Assembly: GCA_009788135.1 (NCBI GenBank)
Contig: WQSA01000071.1
Span: forward strand, 1-9,193
DNA from: Candidatus Fibrimonadales bacterium
Lineage (GTDB): Bacteria > Fibrobacterota > Fibrobacteria > Fibrobacterales > Fibrobacteraceae
Length of the DNA stretch: 9,193 nt
Direction of reading: 5' to 3'
Numbering within the stretch: position 1 is the stretch's first letter; each line of letters opens with the position of its first letter. Under the pieces are notes generated by a model. That model saw nothing but the letters and a program-made list of their open reading frames with translations. It was not told the origin of the DNA and ran no database searches. The translations under genes and the position numbers were made by a program. Shown here one piece after another: positions 1 to 6,376 of the stretch.

Positions 1-2
1 AG

Positions 3-50
3 GTCGAGGCTCAGAGCGATGTAGAATGGCGTTTTGGACTTCTTGTCTAA
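3..50 (+). CDS. Possible C-terminal tail of a plus-strand gene entering from the left
   Basis: One plus-strand frame is open from the left edge and ends with TAA at 48-50, reading VEAQSDVEWRFGLLV. The alternation of hydrophobic and aromatic residues near the end resembles a terminal beta-strand, as in outer-membrane or secreted beta proteins, but fifteen residues cannot identify a family. A second frame is also open to about 60, so the frame choice is a guess. The stop lies directly against the heptamer array at 51-81, and the gene would converge on the minus-strand gene ending at 86. Function unknown. Confidence 0.3.
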   Translation, partial: VEAQSDVEWRFGLLV

Positions 51-81
51 TTGAGAATTGAGAGTTGAGAATTGAGAATTG
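51..81. repeat. Heptamer tandem array (TTGAGAA), four units plus a partial one
   Basis: Four 7-bp units follow one another at 51-57, 58-64, 65-71 and 72-78, then TTG. All read TTGAGAA except the second, which reads TTGAGAG. The array fills the gap between the possible plus-strand stop at 50 and the minus-strand stop at 86-88. The same heptamer recurs at 8553-8578 in this orientation and at 8619-8647 in the opposite one, so it is a dispersed family. It looks like short tandemly repeated repetitive DNA, as known from cyanobacteria, but that comparison is only by form. Confidence 0.9.
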
Positions 82-85
82 TCGC

Positions 86-385
86 TTAGCTTCTGTTCTT
101 CGACTGCCAAGCTTGCATTATTTCCACTGCGCAGCTTTCAGCCAGGCATTCTCTTGCTTCTTCGTCTGGGGGTAGCAATGAGATTATGTTGTCTCTTGTG
201 AGGATTGAGTATCCTGTTCTGGGTAAGGCTTCACGGGCTCTTGTTCTTAGCTCGTCTGTTAGGTGGCGGTATTCGGAGAGTTGCAACTCTATGTTTTCGT
301 TGTTTGGAACGATTTCTAGAACAGCCACGACTTTTTGTGCGTGGGCAACGGCGGCGAGGATGAAGATGAGAATTATTCTTTGCAT
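86..385 (-). CDS. Short exported protein, probably a 3'-truncated member of a Fibrobacter family
   Basis: The 99-residue product starts with a clear Sec signal peptide: MQR, a hydrophobic core (residues 4-14) and a probable cleavage site AHA/Q near residue 16. The mature part has a beta-strand (VVAVLEIVP), a helical ELR/REAL segment, and the motif TRDNIISLLPPDEEARECL followed by ESCAVEI. From memory of this family in Fibrobacter, usually found beside FISUMP proteins, full-length members continue after CAVEI with a Gly/Ala-rich 'GRAIGA..Y..QG' stretch and roughly another 80 residues. Here the sequence switches to MQAWQSKNRS and stops, and the stop is 5 bp from a heptamer array. It is therefore probably a broken gene, though it could still be made. 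It lies 42 bp downstream of the FISUMP lipoprotein on the same strand, so the two may be co-transcribed. The only Shine-Dalgarno-like motif (AGGG) is rather far, 11 nt upstream. Its role is unknown. Confidence 0.6.
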   Translation of the reverse strand: MQRIILIFILAAVAHAQKVVAVLEIVPNNENIELQLSEYRHLTDELRTRAREALPRTGYSILTRDNIISLLPPDEEARECLAESCAVEIMQAWQSKNRS

Positions 386-427
386 ATCATGTAAATCCCT
401 AAATCAAGTTAATCATGGTTCAGACAA

Positions 428-1789
428 TTAGTCTAGCAAACAACGAACAGAGAACAAGTTCACCTTATAGTTTGTGAACGAGTTGGCGTGATTGTTGTTG
501 TCGTTCATGTGCCGGAGGTAGCTGCTGTTGTTATTGGACTGAGTGCTACTCCACCAGCGGCCGTTTCCGCCGATACCGCCGAATGTATTATTGTCAGCTC
601 CGTAGCCGCCCGGTAGAGCCGAAAAGCCAAAGTCATCCGTGCCGTTGCCGTTGCCATTCCAGCCGCTCGCTGCCTTCAATTTAGTTCCTGCACAATTAGA
701 ACAAGAAACTTCTTGTTCTTCAACATAATTTTGCAGCGTTGTCCATTCATCATTGCTGGGAAAATGCCAGCCATCGGGGCATACGCCTCGATACTTAGCT
801 TGGCTTGTTGCGCAATGAGTGGAATTGCAACTCTGCTCAAGGTTCATAGCTGTTGCCCAATTGTACAAACGACCGTAAGTACCACAGCGACCGCCATTAT
901 CAATTAATGTGCCTGAAGCACCTGAGGCTTCAACGCATTTGCTGCCTGCTGTAGCATAGTTCAAATTCTCTGCCATCCAGGTTTGATCGCCGATTTTTAC
1001 AAACGGGTATATTGTGTTATCGCGAGAATCGCACAATTGGCTTTCCGTATTGTAAAAATTAGAAGGTCCTCCACAGGAGCCAAAAATGATGCCATTTCCT
1101 GAGCAGAATTGCCCAGCATCGTATTTTTTGCCGCCGCATTTGTTCTTTATTCCATTTCCCAAGCAGAATTGGGCTTCAGCATCATAAGTTTTTCCGTCGC
1201 ACTTTTCATACCCAAAACCATTGTAACAGAAGTAGTTTGCAGCGTAAACGCCATTTTTGCAAATCACAACTTTAATGCCTTCGCAATTCTCCATGTTCGG
1301 GTCGTATTCTTCGCCATCGCAAAGATAAACGCTTTCGTCGCTTGAAGAAGAGCTTGACTGCTCAGCCGAACTGCTGCTTTGCTCCTCAGAACTAGAGCTG
1401 CCAGAGTCGCCGCTGCTCACTTCAACACTGGAAGAAGAAGCTTCTTCGCTGGCAGAAGAGCTTGACAGCTCCTCAGAACTGCTGCTTTGCTCAATGCTTG
1501 CGCTGCTGACTTGCTCCGAGGAACTGATGCCTGGCTCAACGCTGGAAGAAGAAGCTTCTTCGCTGGCAGAAGAGCTTGACTGCTCCTCAGAACTGCTGCT
1601 TTGTTCCTCAGAAGAGCTACTCTGCTCCTCAGAACTAGAACTGCCAGAGTCGCTGCTGCTCATCCCAATGTCGCTAGAGCTTGAAGCCAAAGCCTGCCGC
1701 TCCTCATCGGTAATCTCCTTGAAATCGCCGGCGCAAGACAAAAATAAAGCAAGAATGGAAGCGGGTAAAATACGCTTAAAACAGTTCAT
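428..1789 (-). CDS. FISUMP-domain surface lipoprotein with Ser-rich linker
   Basis: The start at 1789 was preferred over the in-frame ATG at 1810 because GGAG (minus strand, 1797-1800) sits 7 nt upstream, and the signal peptide then begins MNCFKR. This gives 453 residues. A type II signal peptide ends in FLSC with Cys19 as the likely lipidated residue; the -3/-2 residues are F and L, not the classic L and A/S/T. Residues about 36-152 form a low-complexity linker of SSSS blocks separated by EE, EEQ and ASEEA. Residues about 157-255 hold several Cys-containing modules (CDGEEYD, CDGKTYD...QFC, CGGKKYD...QFC) ending in GNGI. Residues about 263-453 form the FISUMP domain: IGDQTWMAENLNY, YGRLYNWATA, CPDGWHFPSNDEW, GFSALPGGYG, WWSSTQ and a final FSVRCLLD. 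It is probably anchored in the outer membrane with the C-terminal domain displayed. The ligand of FISUMP domains is not established. The many Cys residues suggest disulfides, so it acts outside the cytoplasm. Confidence 0.93.
   Translation of the reverse strand: MNCFKRILPASILALFLSCAGDFKEITDEERQALASSSSDIGMSSSDSGSSSSEEQSSSSEEQSSSSEEQSSSSASEEASSSSVEPGISSSEQVSSASIEQSSSSEELSSSSASEEASSSSVEVSSGDSGSSSSEEQSSSSAEQSSSSSSDESVYLCDGEEYDPNMENCEGIKVVICKNGVYAANYFCYNGFGYEKCDGKTYDAEAQFCLGNGIKNKCGGKKYDAGQFCSGNGIIFGSCGGPSNFYNTESQLCDSRDNTIYPFVKIGDQTWMAENLNYATAGSKCVEASGASGTLIDNGGRCGTYGRLYNWATAMNLEQSCNSTHCATSQAKYRGVCPDGWHFPSNDEWTTLQNYVEEQEVSCSNCAGTKLKAASGWNGNGNGTDDFGFSALPGGYGADNNTFGGIGGNGRWWSSTQSNNNSSYLRHMNDNNNHANSFTNYKVNLFSVRCLLD
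1428..1606. repeat. Imperfect direct repeat in the Ser-rich linker
   Basis: About 65 bp at 1428-1492 recur at 1542-1606 with two visible mismatches, an offset of 114 bp (38 codons). The repeat encodes the linker unit read on the minus strand as EQSSSSEELSSSSASEEASS in one copy and a near-identical block in the other. Because the offset is a multiple of three, gain or loss of a unit would lengthen or shorten the linker without breaking the frame. Recombination between repeats is the likely origin. Confidence 0.8.
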
Positions 1790-1874
1790 AATTAAACTCC
1801 GTTGGGGCATAAGATATTAAAAATAGAATTTTTTTTGACAGAAGTTAAACAATTGGTTTTTCTAACTTTTCCCC
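1790..1874. promoter_or_regulatory. Divergent intergenic region with candidate promoters both ways
   Basis: This AT-rich 85-bp gap separates the lipoprotein (minus) from holA (plus) and must hold both promoters if each gene is transcribed from its own. On the plus strand a perfect TTGACA lies at 1835-1840, but the matching -10 at 17-19 bp is poor (TTTTCT or TTCTAA around 1858-1865). On the minus strand TAATAT (plus positions 1814-1819) is a fair -10 for the lipoprotein, without a convincing -35. The two would overlap, so transcription could be mutually exclusive. The lipoprotein ribosome binding site GGAG is at 1797-1800, minus strand. Confidence 0.4.
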
Positions 1875-2846
1875 ATGCTCCTTGCGCTTATAGGTTTGGA
1901 CGAGTTCGGAAAAGATGAACGGATTGCCGAGTTTTGGAAAGAAGCTCTGGCAGACGGCTCGCAGCGAAGAGTGTTTTTTGCTTCCGAATATGCAGAAGGA
2001 TCGCTCGTTGCAGACGTGGCTCAGGCTATGACCCCCTCGTTTTTTGGACCAGGCGCAAGCGTTCTTATTAGACATTGCGAATTTATGCCGGCAGAAGAAC
2101 AACGCAAACTGACCGGCTTTCTGGAAGGAGCACAGGGAAATTTAGCGCTTGACTTTCTCGCCGACGTGGATAAAATCGATAAAAGGGGAGTCTTGTGGAA
2201 ATATCTGGAAAAACAAAAAGCTACCGAGCTTTTTGCACCACCAAAATATACCGAAGGCATTCAGAAATGGATAATGACGCACGTCCAAAAGTATTTTAAC
2301 AGAAAAATAGAACCTGCCGCAGCCCTTTACATCGCAGACTCCATAGGCGGAGACACAAAATGCATACACAACGAAATAAAAAAAATATTCCTCTACGATA
2401 ACAGAATACCGGAAATAAAAATGCAGCACTGCTCGCTTTTCGTAAAACAAGACCGGGACATTCCAAGCTACGAACTGCAAGGACCGTTTGGATACAGAAA
2501 TCTGGAGGTGTTTCTGCCCAAATTCCGCAGAATCTTGGCCGAAAAAGGAAACAAAGCCTTTATGCCCATAATTTTTGAACTCAGAAACCACTGCCTAACC
2601 CTTTTGCATATACAATCCATGCGCTCAAAAAATATACCGGATTACGAAATAAAAAGCAAAATTCTGCCTCCAAACAGGCTTTTTACCTACGAAAAAAACA
2701 AACTGCCGGACCAGAGCTCCAGGTGGAGGCTCGGAAACCTTCAGAAAACCATTCTGCGGCTGGATGAGATTTCTTATGGCATAACAATGGGTTCTTATAG
2801 CAGTTTGCCATCTTTTGAACTGGCTATTTGTGGTCTAATGCTCTGA
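1875..2846 (+). CDS. holA: DNA polymerase III delta subunit (clamp-loader wrench)
   Basis: The product is 323 residues, close to the usual 320-345 of HolA. HolA opens the beta sliding clamp inside the clamp-loader complex so that it can be placed on primed DNA. The N-terminal domain begins MLLALIGLDEFGKDERI, which fits the family's 'LxGxDxF..EE' opening. The lid region at about 126-174 shows the family pattern: a W near the start, HVQKYFNRKIEPAAALYIADSIGGD, then a helix with NEIKKIFLY. The C-terminal collar (about 205-323) is helical and ends GSYSSLPSFELAICGLML, as expected for oligomerisation with tau/delta-prime. As in most delta subunits there is no Walker A motif. An in-frame TAA at 1863-1865 forces the start to 1875; no Shine-Dalgarno is visible there. 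The gene opens the long plus-strand run. Confidence 0.85.
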   Translation: MLLALIGLDEFGKDERIAEFWKEALADGSQRRVFFASEYAEGSLVADVAQAMTPSFFGPGASVLIRHCEFMPAEEQRKLTGFLEGAQGNLALDFLADVDKIDKRGVLWKYLEKQKATELFAPPKYTEGIQKWIMTHVQKYFNRKIEPAAALYIADSIGGDTKCIHNEIKKIFLYDNRIPEIKMQHCSLFVKQDRDIPSYELQGPFGYRNLEVFLPKFRRILAEKGNKAFMPIIFELRNHCLTLLHIQSMRSKNIPDYEIKSKILPPNRLFTYEKNKLPDQSSRWRLGNLQKTILRLDEISYGITMGSYSSLPSFELAICGLML

Positions 2847-2868
2847 AAATTACTATTTTACATCAATA

Positions 2869-3744
2869 ATGGCACATAATATTTGTTTAGGCGTGGAAAT
2901 TAGCGAAGATGAGTTAAAAGTCGCCTTGGTAGAGCCAAGCCGAAAGCATGTTATAAAAATAGACGTGCTCCCTACCTCTGGCAACTCCATAAGCGATACC
3001 TCTATTTACGCCTCAGTTCTGAGCCCCTGGATCCGTAGCAATCTGCGCCAGGAAAAAAACGCTGTAGCAGTGGCCTTTCCGGCAAGCAACGGCATAATTC
3101 GCCTGATTGACATTCCAAAAGAGATGGAAGGCGGCTACTATGACTATGTAAACTGGGAATTTGAGCACGCAACCGATTTAAAAGCCAGCGATTACCAAAT
3201 GGATGCGGCTTTTTACCCGAATCAGAAGAAACCCGAACGCGTGATAACAACGGCTATAAACAAGAAACTGGTGAGCTCATTCAGTTCCGACCAAATTGAA
3301 AAAAGCGGTTTTAGCCCCAGCTGCTTGATAGCAGATGTTTGCGCTTTGCTCAATATTTTTGAAGCCTCCGAAGGCTTGGGCAGCCAGCCCAAATGCGTGC
3401 TGAAAGCAGACGATAAATTTGCCGTAGCTATTTGGGGCAACGAGACTGGACCCCTCGCTTTTAGGTTTTTGCCAAAAGATTGCATTTCTCCCAAGGCAAT
3501 TGCAGATATTTTGGAAGACGGATTCAAAGAATATCCCAAGGCTAAGAAAAATGTCAAATTGTGCGGAAAACTTTCTGCAAATGCGCAGTTCGTTGCGGAT
3601 ATTACAAAATGCGCAAAAGAATTGAAAGAATCGATAGAAGTGCAATCGTGGAATTCTTTATCCAAATTTTCCTTGGAAAAAGGGGATTTTTCGAAGCTAT
3701 CGCAGTGCGTGGGAGCTATAGGCGCAACCTTGAGCTGCGCATAA
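2869..3744 (+). CDS. PilM-like actin-fold protein (type IV pilus / type II secretion family)
   Basis: The 291-residue protein has no signal peptide or membrane segment and begins NICLGVEISEDELKVALVEP, the first beta-hairpin expected of an ASKHA/actin-like ATPase of the PilM/FtsA/GspL group. Residues about 67-86 (VAFPASNGIIRLIDIPKEM) match the PilM segment in which a strand and 'R.i.lP' precede a helix, and YDYVNWEFEHATDLKASDYQMD follows as in PilM. The second half (VKLCGKLSANAQFV, then a C-terminal VGAIGATL) fits the last subdomain, but the glycine-rich nucleotide loop is weak, so ATP binding is doubtful. PilM recruits the N-terminus of PilN on the cytoplasmic face of the inner membrane. The next gene encodes a protein with a PilN-like N-terminus, which supports this reading. 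It starts 22 bp after holA with no clear ribosome binding site. Alternatives are a GspL cytoplasmic domain or an unrelated ASKHA protein. Confidence 0.65.
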   Translation: MAHNICLGVEISEDELKVALVEPSRKHVIKIDVLPTSGNSISDTSIYASVLSPWIRSNLRQEKNAVAVAFPASNGIIRLIDIPKEMEGGYYDYVNWEFEHATDLKASDYQMDAAFYPNQKKPERVITTAINKKLVSSFSSDQIEKSGFSPSCLIADVCALLNIFEASEGLGSQPKCVLKADDKFAVAIWGNETGPLAFRFLPKDCISPKAIADILEDGFKEYPKAKKNVKLCGKLSANAQFVADITKCAKELKESIEVQSWNSLSKFSLEKGDFSKLSQCVGAIGATLSCA

Positions 3745-3754
3745 AATTATGAAA

Positions 3755-3770
3755 TGGCACGCTTTTTGCT
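3755..3770 (+). promoter_or_regulatory. Sigma-54 (RpoN) type -24/-12 promoter
   Basis: The sequence TGGCACG, four bases (CTTT), then TTGCT matches the RpoN consensus TGGCACRNNNNTTGCW at every defined position. The invariant GG (3756-3757) and GC (3768-3769) are separated by exactly 10 bases. Taking the C at 3769 as -12, transcription would start near 3781, about 20 nt before the next ATG and upstream of its ribosome binding site. It lies in the only gap over 50 bp within the plus-strand block. No enhancer-binding site was recognised. A competing sigma-70 reading uses TATATT at 3778-3783 as -10, but the hexamer 17 bp upstream is a poor -35. Confidence 0.65.
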
Positions 3771-3800
3771 TATTCATTATATTGGAAAACGGAGCTTAAA

Positions 3801-4835
3801 ATGATAAAGTCCAATTTAATGCCATCCCGTCCCAAGGGTACTGCTGCCGTCGCTAACGGCGCGCCTCAGGCTCTTAAGGGAAAGGGAATAAAGATAGGTT
3901 CAAAGAAGCCTGCTAGCAAAGGTCGTTTCAGTTCCATAGTCAATATTTTTTACATGCTGGTTGTCTTTATGATAGCGGCTGTATTGTATTTGCAGCTTTT
4001 TGGCGTGCCGGGCTTTTTGCGCGGATATCTGCCGCAAGAAATCATTGATCTTCTGGGTTTGACCGAAGAGACTGCCGCTTCGCAGGTATTGCGCGAGGCC
4101 GGAGTTGTGAAATTAACTGCTTATGGCACCAGAGCAGACGACCCTTCAAGCCCGATTAACGGTACTGTTGAAGAAGTTGTTAAAACAATGCGTCCAGATA
4201 TCTATATTACGGACAAACTTCCAACAAATTACAAGGAACAGGCTTTGAGCAATAGAATTCCGTATCAAAAACAGGCTTTTCATATTATGTTGAGCACGTT
4301 TTACAAAGCGACGCCCGATGGCATTGGTTATCTAGACCTTGCATACCAGGCTCCAAATTTTTATTTTGCCCGCGCTGTAGCTCTTGATTCCCGCACTCGC
4401 AATACTTTTTTGAATCAGTTGAGAGCCAAAGTGAATCCGGATATAGTTGTGAGAGATTCATCCATGACAAAAGACGGCCTCATTGAATTGAGCGTTCTTG
4501 GCAGCATTGTGCAACCTGATTTCGACTCGCTTAAAAGAATGCCATTGATAAAGCCTTCAAGGGTGAAATCCGAGATTATGGCATTGCGTACCCTGGCAGT
4601 TGCCAATCAAGTTCGTTTGATCGGATGGGAAAAACCTATCGAAGAAGAACTTGAAACTTATCGCCGCGTAATTTTAAGAACCACCACCGAGGCTGATTAT
4701 CCTTCACTTTTGAATTTTGCGGAAGCTTTGCAGAAGTCTGACCTTGCCTTTGGCGTTCAGCAATTCGTTTCCAGACCTCAAGGGGTAGAAAAGATGCAGT
4801 CCGCAATAGAGTTTGTGTTGTATGCTACGATGTAA
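3801..4835 (+). CDS. PilN-like bitopic inner-membrane protein, possibly with PilO-like end
   Basis: The protein has 344 residues. It begins MIKSNLMPSR, resembling the 'INLLP.R' motif at the PilN N-terminus that docks into PilM. A basic, Ala/Gly/Lys-rich cytoplasmic linker (11-43) is followed by one transmembrane helix (about 45-67, IVNIFYMLVVFMIAAVLYL), leaving about 275 residues in the periplasm. Residues about 195-240 (FLNQLRAKVNPDIVVRDSS...GLIELSVLGSIVQPD) fit the ferredoxin-like PilN domain. Residues about 260-343 (ALRTLAVANQVRLIGW..., DYPSLLNFAEALQKSDLAFGV, then AIEFVLYATM) recall the C-terminal PilO fold. PilN is normally about 180-220 residues, so this may combine PilN and PilO roles; that is inference. 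The usual periplasmic coiled coil is not evident. The start has CGGAGC about 6 nt upstream and a sigma-54-like promoter before it. The PilN-motif call is firmer than the PilO part. Confidence 0.6.
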   Translation: MIKSNLMPSRPKGTAAVANGAPQALKGKGIKIGSKKPASKGRFSSIVNIFYMLVVFMIAAVLYLQLFGVPGFLRGYLPQEIIDLLGLTEETAASQVLREAGVVKLTAYGTRADDPSSPINGTVEEVVKTMRPDIYITDKLPTNYKEQALSNRIPYQKQAFHIMLSTFYKATPDGIGYLDLAYQAPNFYFARAVALDSRTRNTFLNQLRAKVNPDIVVRDSSMTKDGLIELSVLGSIVQPDFDSLKRMPLIKPSRVKSEIMALRTLAVANQVRLIGWEKPIEEELETYRRVILRTTTEADYPSLLNFAEALQKSDLAFGVQQFVSRPQGVEKMQSAIEFVLYATM

Positions 4836-5367
4836 AATCTTACTGTTAAGCTTCCTTCTGCTTTCGTGCGAGCTGGAGTTTTGGAAGAACCCTTCCCCGG
4901 TTATAGCCGAGGTTGAAAATGCCCGTTTGCACTTAAATGAACTTAGAGAGACTGTTGCGGATGGCGATTCTCTTTCCAAAGAAGAGTGGATTCGCCGAAT
5001 TGAGTTTTGGGTTAATTTTGAGGTTATGCATAGAGAGGCTTTGAAAAGAGGATTTCAAAAAGACCCTGCGGTGCAAAGGCTAATCAGAGATGCGGAAAAA
5101 AAGATTTTAGTGGACAGATTGAGGCTCTCGCTGGATAGCGCAATCACTGTGGAATCGGATAACGAGTTGCGGGATTTTTACGAGAACAACAAGGAAAAGT
5201 TCCGTTTGGACTCCGTTGCTTATGTACCGTTTTCAGAGGTAATGGAGCAAATACGGAGCATAGTTCTCTCGGAGAAAAGGCAAAGGCTGGAAAAAAAGTG
5301 GCTAACGGAAACGAAAAACTTATATTCAATAGAAGTGTATCCCCAATATTTGGATTCACTACGATAG
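4822..5367 (+). CDS. SurA/PpiC-type periplasmic chaperone lipoprotein lacking the parvulin domain
   Basis: The ATG at 4822 gives 181 residues beginning MLRCKILLLSFLLLSC, a lipoprotein signal with Cys16 as the likely lipidation site. An in-frame TTG lies at 4813, but ATG is preferred. The gene overlaps the previous one by 14 bp, suggesting translational coupling. The mature part follows the SurA/PrsA chaperone layout: a first strand and helix (PVIAEVENARLHLNELRE), a helix like 'WIRRIEFWVNFEVMHREALKRG' with the family's 'KDPAVQRLI' spacing, and a late helix (ESDNELRDFYENNKEKF). In typical members a ~90-residue parvulin isomerase domain follows. Here the protein passes directly to the C-terminal helix (PFSEVMEQIRSIVLSEKRQRLEKKW) and ends in a short strand and YLDSLR. 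It would be a holdase-like chaperone without isomerase activity, perhaps serving the neighbouring envelope system. The family assignment is moderate and the missing domain is inferred from length and motifs. Confidence 0.68.
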   Translation: MLRCKILLLSFLLLSCELEFWKNPSPVIAEVENARLHLNELRETVADGDSLSKEEWIRRIEFWVNFEVMHREALKRGFQKDPAVQRLIRDAEKKILVDRLRLSLDSAITVESDNELRDFYENNKEKFRLDSVAYVPFSEVMEQIRSIVLSEKRQRLEKKWLTETKNLYSIEVYPQYLDSLR

Positions 5368-5377
5368 AGGCTACTAT

Positions 5378-6376
5378 ATGAAGGTGATTATTCCTGTTGC
5401 TGGAATAGGACTCAGAATGCGTCCTATGACTCTGAACATGCCAAAATGCCTGCTTCCAATAGCAGGCAGCACTATTTTGGGGCATATTCTGGCAAAACTT
5501 GAAAACCTGAACGTTTCGGAATACATATTTGTTGTAGGTTATTTGGGCAAAAGCGTTGAAAACCATATAAATGCCGAATATCCGCATATATCGGCAAAGT
5601 TCGTTTGGCAAAACGAGCCGCAGGGGCTAGGTGAAGCCATCAACTTGTGCGAAAACCTGTTAATAGATAACGAACCTGTGCTCATAATTTTGGGCGATAC
5701 TCTGTTTGAAGCGGATTTCTCATCGCTGAAAACAATTTCCGGCAATCTGCTCTATGTACGCGAAATCGAAGATCCCAAGCGGTTTGGCGTTGCAAAGGTA
5801 GGCAAAGAAGGCAAGGTTGAGCTTTTGGTTGAAAAACCTCAGGAATTTGTGAGCAACAAGGCTTTGGTTGGCATTTACTTTATTTCAAACATAGCTGAAT
5901 TGAAAAAATCTTTGAAATACTTGATTAGCGGCAATATAAAAACCCGGGGCGAATATCAGTTGACGGACGCTTTGCAAGGCATGCTGAAAAACGGATGCGA
6001 ATTCACCACGGCTTCCATAGCCCAGTGGCTAGACTGCGGGACTCCTGAGATATTGCTGGAAAGCAATCGCTGCATGTTGACAAACGTATCTCAGGAAGAG
6101 GAAGACTTGGAGGCCAGGTTCCCGGATTGCAAATTTGCGCATCCTTGCCATGTAGGCAGCCAAACGGAACTCAGCAACTGCAGCATAGGACCATTCGCAA
6201 GCATTGGAAAGAACTGCAAAATAAAAGGAACCGCCATTGAAAACAGCATAATATCAAATGGGAGCACGCTTTTCAATACCTCCATACGCAACTCCATTTT
6301 GGGGGAAGGCTCGGCTGTAAACAATTTTTCCGGTTCGCTCTATGCAGGGAATTTCTGTGTCATTAATCCTGGCTAG
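5378..6376 (+). CDS. Sugar-1-phosphate nucleotidyltransferase with left-handed beta-helix tail
   Basis: The 332-residue product joins an NTP-sugar pyrophosphorylase domain (about 1-230) to hexapeptide repeats (about 255-320). It should make a nucleotide-sugar from NTP and a sugar 1-phosphate in the cytoplasm, feeding polysaccharide or glycan synthesis. Visible motifs are the nucleotide loop PVAGIGLRMRPMTLNMPKCL (residues 6-25; the usual GxGTR has L in place of T), QGLGEAI (82-88), the metal-binding GDTLF (106-110), VEKP (151-154), GIYF (165-168), RGEYQLTDAL (190-199) and WLDCGTPE (217-224). The tail shows I/V-rich hexapeptide periodicity (CSIGPFASIGKNCKIKG, NSIISNG). This layout is typical of long RmlA-like or archaeal-type glucose/mannose-1-phosphate enzymes; the substrate cannot be read from sequence, and an acetyltransferase role for the tail is not supported. 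AGAGG lies 7 nt before the start, 10 bp after the previous stop. Confidence 0.85.
   Translation: MKVIIPVAGIGLRMRPMTLNMPKCLLPIAGSTILGHILAKLENLNVSEYIFVVGYLGKSVENHINAEYPHISAKFVWQNEPQGLGEAINLCENLLIDNEPVLIILGDTLFEADFSSLKTISGNLLYVREIEDPKRFGVAKVGKEGKVELLVEKPQEFVSNKALVGIYFISNIAELKKSLKYLISGNIKTRGEYQLTDALQGMLKNGCEFTTASIAQWLDCGTPEILLESNRCMLTNVSQEEEDLEARFPDCKFAHPCHVGSQTELSNCSIGPFASIGKNCKIKGTAIENSIISNGSTLFNTSIRNSILGEGSAVNNFSGSLYAGNFCVINPG

Noticed and set aside
1829..1836. Run of eight T as a terminator
   Set aside because: No GC-rich hairpin precedes it on either strand, and it lies in a divergent promoter region.
2142..2591. 149-codon minus-strand ORF opposite holA
   Set aside because: It lies wholly within a gene with clear family features and has no recognisable domain or ribosome binding site.
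2870..2886. Second sigma-54-like site (TGGCACA...)
   Set aside because: It lacks the -12 GC at the required spacing and lies at the start of the PilM-like coding sequence.
3222..3665. 147- and 122-codon minus-strand ORFs opposite the PilM-like gene
   Set aside because: Both are antisense shadows in a region whose plus-strand frame shows family motifs; they overlap each other in different frames.
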